Origin: Mortierella sp. BCC40632
Taxonomy: Eukaryota > Mortierellomycota > Mortierellomycetes > Mortierellales > Mortierellaceae
Length of the DNA stretch: 64,000 bases
Assembly (NCBI GenBank): GCA_011634665.1
Contig: WAEK01000003.1
Span: 495,001-559,000 of the forward strand
Reading direction: 5' to 3'
Shown piece after piece: positions 47,501-60,305 of this stretch. The stretch's first letter is position 1. Each line of letters begins with the position of its first letter. The notes under the pieces were generated by a model. That model made no database searches and was not told the origin of the DNA. It saw only the letters and a program-made list of their open reading frames with translations. Made by a program: the position numbers and the translations under genes.

Positions 47501-50500
47501 CAGCTACAGTACGGTATGGCATGGTTGGGGTCTCAGAAACTCTACCCATGTCTAGCACGTGGGGGATCGACTTTCGAGGACCCACACCAGGGCTGTCCTT
47601 TGTGGGCGAAACTCATCGAGTCTTGGATGCAGGAGAGACCAAGCGATTTGAAAAGCGATCACACGCTCTTCGAGAGTTAGAGACAACTGAAGAAAGCTAT
47701 GTGAATGACCTGGATATTCTCATTAACGTAAATGCAGTTGTCTTGGTTATCTTGTGATTGTCTTACGGGTTAGCTCAGACTTATAATGAAAAAAAAAAAA
47801 AAAAAAAGAAACAAGTCTAGTTGATCTAACATGTCTCTTTTGAAAACGTTTGATTTTAGGTTCATTTGCGCGTTCTGGAATCAAAGGCATGGTTTCCGCC
47901 TGTCCTTCATGGGAACATCCTTCGGTGTGCACGTAGTCTTCTTGTGATCCAACACAAGTTCCTCTCCCATTTGGTAGACAATCGATTAAGCATAATGGAA
48001 GAGGAAAAGAAGGCACCGCTTGCTGTGTACAAGCGACTTTGTGAAGCATTCGAAGTATTGGTTAGTCTCTAAATGACCTTGGTCAAACATTGCGATCCAC
48101 CTATCGCTTAACGTACCCTGGGTTTTAGTAGGACTCTCATAACTATATTTTTTTTCTAACGATTTCTGTCCTCGATTTGAAATAGAGTCAAGAACGTGCG
48201 GCCTATAGCACGTTCTGCGAACTGAGAATGAGAATTTTAGCTACCATTGAGAGGTCTCCCGTGACGGCCATGGCCCAGCTTAAGAAAGAGACTGGAGAAA
48301 TGATGACTCTCCAGGGACGTCCACGCTCGCGGTATGAACTCAAAGATTACTTGATCAAGCCTATTCAGAGAGTTTGTCGCTATCCCCTTCTTCTTAAAGA
48401 AGTCCTCAGACTCACAGATTCGAGCGATCCAGAGTATCAGTATATTGAGCGAGGACACAGGACTATGAAGGATATGGCACAGGATATTGACGACACTCAG
48501 CGGTCGGTCGAAAGATTGCTATTAACGGAGCGATTATTGAAGAAGTTACCAGAGACGAGCTTCCCACGTAAGCTGGTCTTTTCATCAGGTCCTAGTCAAA
48601 CCAGTGGTACCACAAGCAATGGTCTTCATGGTCAGAATAACAACGGAAGTAACACACAACCCATGAGTATTGGTACAAGGAGCAACAGCAATGACCTAAA
48701 GTCCCTGCATCATTCATCCGAACTCCAGCCCAGTGGAGGGGGCTCCAGTAACTCGAACAAGTATATTGGGATGCAAGAGGCGCCTCTTTTACGTGGAAAT
48801 GGTGCAGGAGGAATTGTACCGACTGCATTGACTAGGGCATTCATGGGAACACTGGGTTCCATTGTTCTGGCGGGAACTTTGGAGTGTATCCTTATCCCAA
48901 ATGACCCAGTTCGCTTAAAGTACTATGGGTGTTTCTTGTTCGAGTCCATGATCGTTATTGTTAAGGCCAAGAAGTCGAACTTGTATGAGCCACGACAATG
49001 GCTCCCTCTCCGACTATGTGAACTACAGGAGCAGAAACGATCTGAAGGTATTTCATTGCTACAGGACTGACGGTCCTAAGTATTGTCAAATTGATAAAAA
49101 GTTGTCCAACTCAAACGGTTGTATCACCTCGCTGACATACTTCTCTCTACCCACTTGTTCTTAGGCCATACTCAGTTCGGTTGGAGGATCTTGTTTGATC
49201 GATTCAGGATAGAGTTTGGAGCCAGTAGCACAGCAGAGCAACAAATCTGGGTCAAGACGCTCCGTGAACGAATTCAAGCATCCAAAGAAGCCTACGCTAG
49301 TCTACCAAGAGACATTGCTGCTTTTGAGACTCTTGTCTCTTCTCTGCCATGGAGGACGAGTAAGCCCCAATGTCTAAGCTGCCAGCTCGCCAGGAACATT
49401 CTCTATCAACCGCCTTCTCCTTCACCTTCACCCTGGTCTCTGAGTTCAAGCTCAATCCCATCGCCCTTGATGCCCCCTCCACCTTCCGGGAATTCGAGCA
49501 CAACGCTAATGATGGCCATGCCCTACGATGCAACAGAGTCAGATCAAATTGGTGCCGCTAAAACCGCCGCCCCGATTGAGAAATGTAATTGCTCGCAGCA
49601 TGAGATCGGGCATTGGGATAGCTTCAAGGAGATCGCTGTCGGTCTACATCGCGAGAAGCGTCCACATTCAGTGAAGCATCTTCCTAGTGGTTGCAAGGAA
49701 GGGCGTGTAATTGGTGGAATGGTTCACTGTGGCGATAATGACCATGCTGAGAGCCTGGGATTGCTACGGAGATCTCACTCCCAACCACAGGCGCCTAATG
49801 ATCATCGTGCTTTCCCCGACTCGACTCAACATCACCAATTACAGCCATCCAATTCGGTTCCGTGGTTGACACCCGACTCTCGTCACCGAAACGCCTTTGA
49901 TGTTTCCAAGGTGTTTACTTCTGGTCATGCTGCCATCAAACCAAACCATCGTGTGCTTGTTCAAACTATGTTCAAGGATCTCTCTGTAGAAGCTATTTGG
50001 ACCACAAGCGCGGATTCATTACCAGCGCCTCCTCCCGCTTTGGCAGCATCACCATTGGTGCGACGACCTTCCAAGTATGGTGGATCTGCACAGAATATGA
50101 ATTATGCACCCCCTGTTAGTACCTCTGCTCCAATATCAACCAAAACGTCTGGGTCACGGTCGACAGTTCTTGCTGGCATGGCTGGATTCCCGATGGCTGC
50201 TGCGAATCCTGACTATGATGGGTCAAGTGCTGATGTTGTCGGGTCATCTGGGCAGCCAAATAAGCTCATGAGACACAAGGAGCTGGGCTCAAGCACCAGA
50301 CTCTTTGTGAACACGATTGCTGAAGTACCCGATAGTGTTGGTAAGCCTTATTTTTTATAGTTCATTCCAATCGAATGGCTCGCTATCCAAGTGCTTTTGC
50401 TAAAGGGGGAAGACAACTCTTTACTGACCTAATAGAATGTGACCGCCGAAGAATGTCTGCGACAGCTACCATTGCAGCAACACTCGCATCCAGTTTCAGG

Positions 50501-52135
50501 AAGCACACCGATACTCCAAACCGCGGATCAGGAAGAGGCGGTGATCTCAACGGTCTTCAAAACGTCCTCAAGTTTCACGATCACAAGGGCGGACTCGGAA
50601 GCAAAACTGGCACGATTACCAAGTCCTCTGATAAGAGAAATCTATCATCAGATAACATTGCTTCGACTCTTGGCGGTAACGTGTCAGAACCTGGTTTGGC
50701 AGAACCTTTAACCATCAAGTCCAGTCAGAGCTGTAAAGAGCTCCGCTCTCTTGTAGTTGATACAACACCAGAAACCACCACACGGCTTTGTTCACTGGAC
50801 AATGACGATACCCTCACATCTCTCAACAGTGCTGCAGAGGCGGCCAGGTCCAGGCGAGCTACAGGAGAAAGAATTCCAAAGAGGAGCCCTGGGGGGACAG
50901 ATAGCCCGACCAGACCTTCGTTGTCGTCAACGTCCTTGCCCTTGTCATTGATATCCGAAGACTCGAGCACCCTACGAGATTTTACACCATCGACTCCTCC
51001 CGCTGAGACTGCCTTGAGCAAATTGAGCTTTGACAAGATTGAGAAGCGAAGGAGTGATGGGTTCCTTGAAAAGACTGCAGCAGGCTATCATCACCCGAAC
51101 AATAGTCAACCGGTCCTGCCTAGTCATCAACAACAAGGCTCAGGTCCAGGTTCAGTAGAAAATTTGATGAGTTCCAAGGGAGCGAGCGATAAACAAGGTG
51201 GTCGCTTTGGCATGACCAAGTTTAAGGAAACTATCGACAGCAACGGTCTTCCAGTGGATGGTCCGATGTCGGCTTCAGCACCTAATACTGGAAGCATTTC
51301 TGGATGGCGATGGTGTCCACAGTACAATACACCTCCAAGTCGAGCGACTCACTCTCGGACAACCTCCAATTGTACTGAACGTTCGATGGGGCTGGAGTTC
51401 AATCCCGCCTCAAGTAGCGAGGACAAGAGTGGAAGACGACGTGTGACCATGACACCTTCTGCATCTGTTACAAGTTGCTCTAGTTCCTCACTTTACTGCC
51501 CATCGCCTCGGTCCTTATCCCACTCGAGTCCTGGTCCTCAACGCAGCCTTCCACTGCAGACACAACCAACGGCACAGTTGCAGCGAACATTGGAGGGAGC
51601 ACATCCACTTAATACTATCCAAACCAAAATGGAGCAAGGAGCAACGAGTTCGATCCACCGAGATCATGACATTGCCTCTGACAAAAATATCCGGGCTGCC
51701 GCCCACTCCCCTACACTTTCGGATCAACAACGTCGAAAGTCGTTGGCGATTCTTCAAAACATTACACATTCCGCTTCTCAGAAACTCAAGTCCTTGATGA
51801 GGACGCCTGCAGGTCTCAGGCGCAAGTCAGCCATGAGTATTTCACCATTGGTGATGACGGATACGACCTCATCCACAGGATTGTCATCCGTGGCATTCGA
51901 ATCCCAGATCGAGAGTTGTCCTATTGAGCATGAGGTGAAATATCCAGATCCAGTGTTGCATCAACGACCTGAATCCTCTAGGTTGGTGGAACCTGTTGGG
52001 TTCAAGAGTAGTGGTGGCCAAGTGGATGATGATCGGAAAAATGAACCGATACCGGTAGTGCTGATGGGGAAGAAAGGCAAGGTCAGTTCTCCTACTGAGC
52101 ATTCTGATCGAAAAAGTGATTCTCTTGCTCTCTAG
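44552..52135 (+). CDS. Large Rho guanine-nucleotide exchange factor (DH-PH)
   Basis: Exons: 44552-46144, 46274-46412, 46580-47727, 47860-48060, 48186-49047, 49165-50340, 50436-52135; 2272 aa in frame. Residues 1 to about 940 are Ser/Thr/Pro-rich and disordered. A DH domain follows (about 945-1150): LRELETTEESYVNDLDILI, LPRxxI-type middle, then YELKDYLIKPIQRVCRYPLL, the conserved catalytic helix. A PH-like domain (about 1210-1370) has GTLECILIPNDPVRLKYYGC and ends QQIWVKTLRERIQ; it is preceded by a Ser/Asn-rich insert. The long tail has CQLA-type cysteines (PQCLSCQLAR) and Ser-rich sequence. It should activate a Rho-family GTPase in polarity or cell wall growth; which one cannot be told. The small exon 2 is supported by phase on both sides. 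Confidence 0.87.
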
Positions 52136-53246
52136 TTGTTTTGTGTAGATCAACAAACAAACAAACAAACAAACAAACAAAAAACTAAAAAGAAAAGACT
52201 AAAAAAAAAAAAAGAAAACGTGTCCAAGTTTGGCACGAGTGAATGAATGTGCGTGTATGTGTGTATGTGTGTATGTGTAGAGGTGGGTACAATTATTACA
52301 GGCGGGTAGACTTTTTGGCTATATGCCAAGGTGGTGATTTCTTTCCGCTTTGCCGTCGAGTCTGCCATTCCTTGGTAGATCTCAGCCATCTCTTACTCTT
52401 CCTCTTCCCCCCTTTCTCCAGAAAGTTCCTTGTCCTTCAAATCCATCTCGGCTGGAGCAGCGGAATTTTCACTGGTGGGAGGGGAGGAGGAACCATTGAG
52501 GTATGATGCCATGGGCAAGGCGATCTCTCCTACGTCGCCTTTTCTTTTTTCTATTATTCATGCGCATCCTTGTCCCGCCTGCAACATCTCTCTTTTTGTG
52601 ATCTTTGAGCAAGAGACTCTGAGAAGAAAGAAAGAACGAAAGAGAGAGATGTCCTATTCGAGACTGAGTATCGATCGCAGTTCGGTTGGCGTCAGATCCC
52701 GCTAGAAAGGGATATGAGCACAGTGAGCGCAAAAGGGAGATCCTGGGAGAGGGAGAGAGAGGGGAGGAGGAGGAGGAGGGGTATATTTCTATCTCAGCGT
52801 CAAGAGCAGGCTTGACTATGTGGTCATCGGACCAAGCTGCGGATCGAGCAGTGAGGAGGATGAACGAATGGAAAGGGGAAAGGAAGACAGGCAAGGAAGG
52901 AAGGAAGGAAAGGAATGCATTGGAAGAGTTGCGGGCAAAGCCTCTCTCACTCTCACTCACTCGCTCTCTTCACTTTTTTACCTTTTTTTGACTTCGACTC
53001 TTGGCACCTATTCGACCTGAACTCTCTCTCTCTTTCTCATACATTTCTGATTCGCTCTCTCTTTCTCTCTCTCTCTCTTTTCTCTTTTGCATTTATCCAC
53101 CATCACTTTTCCCATTCGTGCACCTCTCGCATTCGTTAGTCCTTTTGTTTGCTTTTGTCTTTGCCTACTTCCTTTCCTTTCCATTTCTTTTTCTTTTTCT
53201 TTTTATAATTATCGACGTATCCACCAAGCACAGCATCGTCTGAGCC
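52136..53246. other. Spacer between RhoGEF and VPS1
   Basis: No supported gene. Contains AAAC repeats (52150-52178), a TATGTGTG-type repeat (52252-52276), GA/GGA runs near 52745-52780 and CT runs near 53020-53085. The last part is the pyrimidine-rich leader of VPS1. Confidence 0.55.
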
Positions 53247-56200
53247 ATGGACGCCACGCTCATCAGAACAATCAACAAGCTCCAGGACGCCTTTTCGACC
53301 GTCGGCGTCCACAACCCAGTCGATCTACCCCAGATCGTCGTCATCGGTTCTCAGTCCTCAGGAAAGAGTTCTGTCCTTGAGAATATTGTCGGTCGCGACT
53401 TTTTGCCTCGAGGCACCGGCATCGTCACTCGTCGCCCTCTGGTAATTTTTCCATTTCGAAGCTCTTTTTTTTTTTGGACGTCGTCCCGTGTCGCGGTGGC
53501 GGCGGGTTCAGTCGCGCTCATTTCGATGATGCAGAAACAGGGAAGCACCCTTATTTAAGCCAAGCGCCCTCTTTTTTTTTTTTCTTCTTCCTTTCTGATG
53601 TTTCTAGGTGCTCCAATTGATCAATCGTCCTGCTCCAACAGTAAATGGCACATCTGATGATGACGCCAAGGACAAAGGCAAGTTCAAAGAGAACAGAGCT
53701 ACAAAAAAAAAAAAAAAAAAAAAAAAGAAAGGAACATCAGGAGCAGAGAGAGAGAGAGAGAGACCAGAGACACATTAGTAGAAGATACTGGAAGGAGCAG
53801 AGCTCTGTCTTTTGGAGGGTGGGGAGGGGGGGTTGCCAGGAACAAAAACCAGGAGTAGTGGAACAGAGCTCTCCTCCTACTCTCTTTCACTCTCCTCTCC
53901 CTCCACGCCACGATATCAGGAAACAGAAGAGCGTGTGCCTGGATTCATGTGATGAGCGTGGACCAAACATTACGCCCCAATCTCTTTTTTACACCTCCTT
54001 TTTGCCACCGGGTCCCTATTTCTTGCCATGTGGTCGTCCTGACAAAGGTCAAACTAAAAAAGCCTGGGCATGCCTGTACTAACTTCTTTCACTCACTCTC
54101 TCTTTTTGTCTCTGATTTACTCTACTTTCCAGAAGCGTCTAATGACAACAAGGAGGCGGATGAGTGGGGCGAGTTCTTGCATCAGCCAGGCGTCAAGTAT
54201 ACCGATTTTGAAAAGATTCGCGAAGAGATTGTTCGCGACACGGATGCCAAGACTGGAAAGAACGCAGGTAAGAAAAGGAACTCTATCTCCAGCAATCTGC
54301 TTCGTTTTTTTTACGGGTCCCTGAGAAAGACTGTCATTTGTGGGGTTCTAGTTCCTTGGAGAAATGAAAAAAGAGAGGAGGTACTGATTATGCAAACAAA
54401 ATTTCCTTTTTGTGTGTTCACTCTCGATATGGTAAATAGGCATTTCGCCACTCCCCATCAACCTTCGTATCTACTCGCCTAATGTCTTGACCTTGACTCT
54501 TGTTGATTTGCCTGGAATGACCAAGGTGAGACTTTGCTGACAGTTTATCAATGAGTTGGACCATCCAGCAGTAGAATTCTTTTTTTCCTTCTTTTCATTT
54601 CTTTTTTGTCACATTCTAACTACCAGTCTTTTTTCAAACGATGGACACCATGTCGGAAATAGGTGCCAGTGGGTGACCAGCCAAAGGACATTGAAAAGCA
54701 GATTCGGGATATGGTCCTAAAGTACATCTCAAAGCCCAATGCCATCATTCTTGCAGTCACCGCAGCCAACGTGGATCTAGCCAACTCGGACGGTCTTCGT
54801 CTGGCTCGCGATGTGGATCCTGAGGGAGCAAGAACAATCGGAGTTTTGACCAAAGTGGATTTGATGTAATGTGCACTATCTCTGGTTTTATTTGCTAATT
54901 AGACAAACCGGATTCAAGTGCGCCTTATGCTGGCTCAGCAGTTCCACTAACCACGAATAACTTACTTATTGTAGGGATGCTGGAACGGACGTTGTTGATA
55001 TTCTAGCCGGTCGTGTCATTCCACTTCGCCTTGGTAGGGACAGCTATTTTTTTTTTTTTTTTTTTTTTTACCAATTTGTCCGATAGTAGGCAGCCAAGTG
55101 CTCACCCTTCATATGTTTCCCTTTAGGTTACGTCCCCGTTGTCAACCGTGGACAGCGCGATATTGATGCAAAAAAGTCCATCTCCCGGTCATTGGATGCA
55201 GAACGTTTGTTCTTTGAGAACCATGTTGCATACAAGAGCAAGGCATTGTACTGCGGTACCCCATATCTCGCAAGAAAATTGAACATGGCAAGTGACTTTT
55301 TGATAGTTTTTTTTTTTTTTTTTAGTAGTAGTGTTGCCTCCACAGTGACATGAAGATCAACTGACACCTGACCACGAACATTCTCCATTGGTACCAAATC
55401 TACTAGATCTTGATGCACCATATTCGCAACACTCTTCCCGAGATCAAGGCCAAGATCCAGGCAGCCTTGGCCAAGTACTTAGCCGAGCTCGTCAACTTGG
55501 GAGATGGATCAGAAGGTGGAAATGCCAGCATGGTCCTCAGCATCATTACAGAGTTTTGCTCAGAATTCCGTACCATCATTGACGGAAACTCGACGGATCT
55601 GTCCTCCATTGAGCTCTCTGGAGGTGCTCGTATTAGCTTTGTATTCCATGAACTCTATGCAAACGGCGTCAAATCAATCGACCCCTTCGATCAAGTCAAA
55701 GATATCGACATTCGCACCATTCTATATAATTCTTCGGTAAGTTTATTGTTGTACACCTGATCTCCCTCGAAGCGATTCTAGTCAGGCGACCACTAACAAC
55801 AAAAGAATGGGGGTTGCGAATCAAACTTTTCAATTCATAGGGTTCATCTCCTGCTCTTTTTGTTGGCACAACAGCGTTCGAAGTGATTATCAAACAGCAG
55901 ATTAGGCGTTTGGAGGATCCTAGCTTGCGCTGCGTAAACATGGTTTTTGATGAGTTGGTCCGCATTCTCTCCCAGCTTCTTTCTAAGCAGGTACAGCAAA
56001 TGTGTTTTCTTTCTTTTTTCTTTGCAATATATATGCTTCGGATGGCCAAGTTGTCATCTGACCATGAGTGTAACGCCTCTTTCCTACCATGATGTAAACT
56101 CTCCTATAGCTTTTCAAGCGATTCCCTCAGCTGAAGGATAGATTCTACCAGGTGGTGATCAACTTTTTCAGGAAGCAGTTGAACCCAACAAACAAACTGG

Positions 56201-56601
56201 TCCAGGATCTAATTTCGTATGTGTGCCTCGCATGAACACTTTCCCTTTCTCTAACCTCTTGCTTTGTACAGCCAACCCAAACGATCTTCTAAAGTGAGCT
56301 GACAATGCTTCTCGGGTGGTGACCGTTTGTTTTTTGACGGGATAGAATGGAATCATGCTACATCAACACTGGCCATCCCGATTTCCTTAACGGTCACAAG
56401 GCGATGGCAGTGATCAACGATCGTATGAACCAGGCAAAGAACCCTCAGCCAGTGGATCCCAAGAACCGCAACTCTGCGCTTGCTAACTTGCCACCAAGCC
56501 TTGAGCCCGAGCCTACGAACAATGGATTCTTTGGAAGCTTCTTCTCTGGCAAGAAAAAGCGCCCCGGTGTCATGGAGCCTGTAAGACTATCTATTGAGCT
56601 T

Positions 56602-56648
<47 letters not shown>

Positions 56649-57142
56649 CTTGCTAGAGATTGTTTGCGGAAATCAATCTCTGTGCTGATCGAGATTTTTC
56701 TCTCTTTTCTATAACCTCATAGCCCCCAGCTGTCTTGAAGGCTTCTGGCAACCTCTCTGAACGCGAGCAGATCGAAACCGAGGTTATCAGTAAGTCATTT
56801 TAAATATGTTTTCCCTCTTTTTTCGATCCACAGTCCTTTGGCCATTTTGGACATGTACTGAGAATGGATCTCATCTTGTTTCTAGAACTGTTGATCTCGT
56901 CCTACTTCAACATTGTTAAGCGTACAGTGATTGATACTGTGCCCAAGGCTGTGATGCTCAACCTGGTCAACAATGCAAAGGAAGAGCTCCAACGCGAGCT
57001 ACTTCAAGAGCTGTACAAGAACGATGTCCTGGAGGAGCTCATGAAGGAGAGTGAGTACACTCAGAACCGTCGCAAAGAATGCAAAAAGATGGTTGAGGCC
57101 CTTCAACGGGCGGACGAGATTGTTGGCTCTGTTGCTGGATAA
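53247..57142 (+). CDS. VPS1: Dynamin-like GTPase Vps1
   Basis: Exons: 53247-53441, 53608-53677, 54133-54267, 54440-54525, 54663-54865, 54975-55033, 55127-55287, 55407-55736, 55841-55990, 56110-56216, 56346-56580, 56723-56789, 56886-57142; 684 aa. It has G1 GSQSSGKSS (G34-S41/42), the [13 protein letters not shown] segment, G3 DLPG, G4 TKVD, the middle/stalk region [14 protein letters not shown] and [20 protein letters not shown], and the C-terminal GED with [20 protein letters not shown]. It matches yeast Vps1 almost throughout, not Dnm1. It drives membrane scission at endosomes, vacuoles and peroxisomes. Introns 2 and 7 use GC donors (GCAAGT), required by phase. No PH domain, as expected for the fungal group. 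Confidence 0.97.
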
Positions 57143-57912
57143 GTTGAAAGGAGCGGATGCCGCTTTGTGCGCGCGTGCGTGTGTTCCGGAAATGGTGGAG
57201 GATAGGTAACTATCGGCCAAGCTGGTGCTTCTTGATTGTGAGCTTTGGCTTTGTATGGGGGGAAAGGGAGTAAAACAATGAGTTACATATTTTTTTTAGT
57301 GATCAGCGATGCCGCAGGTGTACATACTCTCTCACTCTCTCTCGCTCTCTCTCTTGCTCTCTCTCTCAATCTTGAGAGAGGAACGCGCCGCGAGAAAAAT
57401 TTCATAAAAAAAAAAAAAAAAGCATTGTAATAGACACGAACGACGAACTACAATCCCAAACCTTTTACGTCCCTTTCTTGTTGTTTTGTTTTTGGCTGCA
57501 TGGCAATGGTGCATTACACACACACACCTGCGCGATCCCGCGTAAAGTTGTTCAAACATGAAGCATGTTCATACATACTGTGTTCTACCTGATCTAAACC
57601 ATCGGGCGCAACAGGTGTCCTCTTTCCTGCATCTCGTACAACGGGACTTGATGGATAAAAAAAAAAGACTTCACCCACAGACCTGACAGCTTCCATATTT
57701 GTCGAGCATGCATTCCAGAGTCAGTCCCCCAAAGCCCAAGATCGGAAGAAAAAAAAAAAAAAGCCCAATGGGTAACTTTATGCGCCTAGAGAGGAACAGG
57801 TTTTGTCCTTGGAAATTCGTTCTCAAAAAGGTTCAGCCATGAAGAGTGGAGTGTGCCGCTTTATTAGTTTTTCCTATGCTACAAGTGATCTCTGAGTGGG
57901 TATGGTGCTAGA
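57143..57912. other. Converging 3' ends of VPS1 and the PPxY gene
   Basis: No gene seen in 770 bp. Contains a CTCT(C/T)GCTCT repeat near 57330-57366, A-runs near 57406-57421 and 57750-57765, and a short CA run near 57518-57528. Confidence 0.55.
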
Positions 57913-58488
57913 CTAGGAGCGTGGATCGGTACTTGATGCCAATGATGGAAGTGACGGTAGTATAGATGTCGGAGAATGCGAGGCAGGAGAGGAAGAAAGA
58001 AAGGAACAGGAAGTGGAGGAAACAGGCACTATGGCTGTGGACAGTGATTCATATGGAGGCGGAGGTGATCCCAAAAATCCTCCCTGTTCCAGCCGTTGGC
58101 TGAACTCTTGTTGTTCTAGTTGCTCTGCTGTTGTGATGGTGATAGTGACTTCACTTGGCTTCAGTTCTGGCTGTCCGAGACTTGAAGATGCCAGAGCAGA
58201 GGCTGAAGAGGATGAAGATGACCTGGATCGATCCAGGCGTCGCATTTGCCTTAGACGAAAATATCCAATCCCAAAGCCAAGTAGGCCAATGCAGGAGATG
58301 ATAATGAGCAGAACGTGGAGTGTATCGGGTGCTCGAGAAGTCTCGGGTGGGTCAGAATCCATGAACAAGGTAGGATCTGCTGAAGTGGAGGGGATGATTG
58401 AGGTTGGAAAGATGCCTGTACGTAAGGCTGTGCTTGCTGTCGTGGTGGCTGTCCCAGAGATAGAAGATGGGGTATTTGTGGAGTCCAT
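57913..58488 (-). CDS. Small single-pass membrane protein with PPxY motif
   Basis: A single-exon frame of 191 aa. Residues 1 to about 55 are Ser/Thr-rich (likely outside and O-mannosylated). One hydrophobic helix follows (VLLIIISCIGLLGFGIGY, about 60-78), then a basic stop-transfer RLRQMRRLDRSR, and a cytosolic tail with GSPPPPYESLS, a PPxY site for an Rsp5-type ubiquitin ligase. There is no cleavable signal peptide, so it would be a type III (N-out) protein. The layout resembles small Rsp5 adaptors or Mid2-like wall sensors; no family is certain. A Glu/Gln patch precedes the PY motif. Confidence 0.6.
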   Translation of the reverse strand: MDSTNTPSSISGTATTTASTALRTGIFPTSIIPSTSADPTLFMDSDPPETSRAPDTLHVLLIIISCIGLLGFGIGYFRLRQMRRLDRSRSSSSSSASALASSSLGQPELKPSEVTITITTAEQLEQQEFSQRLEQGGFLGSPPPPYESLSTAIVPVSSTSCSFLSSSPASHSPTSILPSLPSLASSTDPRS

Positions 58489-59021
58489 TGCTCGGATTAT
58501 AGGGTTGAGTGATGGGAGCTCAGGAATGGTTTGGTGTGGAGAGGATTAAAGATGCCAGGAGAGGAAGGCGGGTCTCGAGAAAGTGTGGAAGAGGATTTTC
58601 GCTCTTTCTCTCTCGCTCTCTCTCTCTCTTTATGAACGCCGAAAGAAACGAGTTGTGGCAAAAGGCGAATAGAGTAAAAGAGAGGGAGTGCTACAGCCCA
58701 CGGCTTGCCAACGACGCCTAGTTCCGCCATGCGCTCACTTTGCACCACCAAGCACATTGCGTAGGGCCTCTGGCAAGTGGATGGATGAGTGCCTCCTGTC
58801 CCAATCGCCGCTGCCTTGCTCAGCAATGAGACATGCCAAGGCTCATGGTCTCTTCTCAACGCCGTGGGCCTCCTTGTAGAATGTCCGTGAGGTTGGTACT
58901 CTTGGTGTACGATTTTCTTGGATGGTATCGTGTGCTCCGTGCGCGAATACTACGTTGAAAAAGCCACCCCAGGTCACTGATCTCTCTTCCTTTAACCTCT
59001 TTCGACATTGTCGCTCATCTC
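58489..59021. promoter_or_regulatory. Divergent spacer PPxY gene / TIM50
   Basis: 533 bp between two divergent starts. Holds a CT run near 58604-58630; no specific element identified. Confidence 0.45.
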
Positions 59022-60305
59022 ATGGCAACCCGATGGACCCGAACCCCCCTTTCCAAGACATGGCGCATCAGTCTTGCACGTAGGACTCTGTCGATTCAGC
59101 CCACCAGGACTGGGGACCCTCTAGGGCACTCACAACATATGCACCAATTATGGCGTAGACAGAACAGAGGAACCGAGCCACCCAAACAGGCACAGGGCGA
59201 ACAACAAAGTCTTTATCTCTTTTATGCGCTCCTTGGATTCACTACCTTCGGATTCTTTTACAACATCGGTAATTCTACAGTCTCCTTTTTGCTTCTTGAG
59301 AAGTAGTTGTTCCGATCTACCTAATGGATCAAATCGAATATCTATTGGGCGAGGAAATCATTCAGACTGAAGCCCGCCGATCTGTTCATTTTCTGTGAAT
59401 AGGGGGTCCCTATCCCGGTGAAGATGGCCGTAATGATAGAGAAAAGAATCCGGATGAGGGTTTCCTAGCTGGGTTTGTTCGCCGGTCCAAGGAACGCTAT
59501 GGTGCCATTTACAATGCTGCAACTAGTCCAATCCAGGACAAGCTCTTGCCTGATCTCGTCCCAGGGCCTCGCCAACCACCTTTGACGCTAGTTATCAATC
59601 TTGATAATACCTTGATTCACTCCAGCTGGAGCAAAGAGCACGGGTGGAGGATTGCTAAACGGCCAGGTGTCGATCAATTCCTATCGCGGCTTGCTCAGCA
59701 CTACGAACTCGTCGTCTTTACTACTCAGACACCAGAGGTATGATGAGAAGAGAGAATGCGAGAAACGCTGTCTAAGGCGTTGAGGACCTGAGCTTTAGTC
59801 TGACATTAGGTGCTCCCTTACTTTATTTCTCCCGCGCAACCTTTTTTTGTAGAGTGCACAGAAAGTCCTGGAAAAACTCGATCCTCAACATCATGTTCAG
59901 CATTATTTGTATCGAGACAGCACTCGCTCTGTCAATGGCAGGTTGGTAAAAGATCTCTCATACTTGAACCGGGATCTGGCACGTGTTGTGATATTGGACT
60001 CGAATCCAGAATCGTATTCTTTGCAACCTGAAAATGCAATTGCTATGAAACCCTGGGAAGGGGATCCACAAGACACACAGTTGCTGGTCATGATACCTCT
60101 CCTCGAAGGTAAGATTTGGTTACTCACTACGTTTTCTTAAATTGACAAGTGTACGGTTAACAAGGGGGGGGATAAAAACGTTTTTTTGTAGCCAGCTAAT
60201 TGTTGGTTCACAAATTACATAGCAATGGCTTCTACGGATGAGACTGATGTGCGGACTCTGCTTGCCAAAACCCGGGGCAGTCGATCAATTCAGGCCACCG
60301 CATGA
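59022..60305 (+). CDS. TIM50: Mitochondrial import receptor Tim50
   Basis: Exons: 59022-59268, 59403-59737, 59853-60108, 60223-60305; 306 aa. An Arg-rich presequence (MATRWTRTPLSKTWRISLAR) is followed by one transmembrane helix (about 64-82) and the FCP1/NIF-like domain: VINLDNTLIHSSWSKEHGWR (from about 146), AKRPGVDQFLSRL, KLDPQHHVQHYLYRD, VKDLSYLNRDLARVVILDSN and LQPENAIAMKPWEGD. The catalytic DxDx pattern of phosphatases is degenerate (NLDN), as in all Tim50. It sits in the inner membrane as part of the TIM23 complex and receives presequence proteins. The C-terminus is short compared with yeast Tim50, and it ends soon after the DVRTLLAKT segment. Confidence 0.95.
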
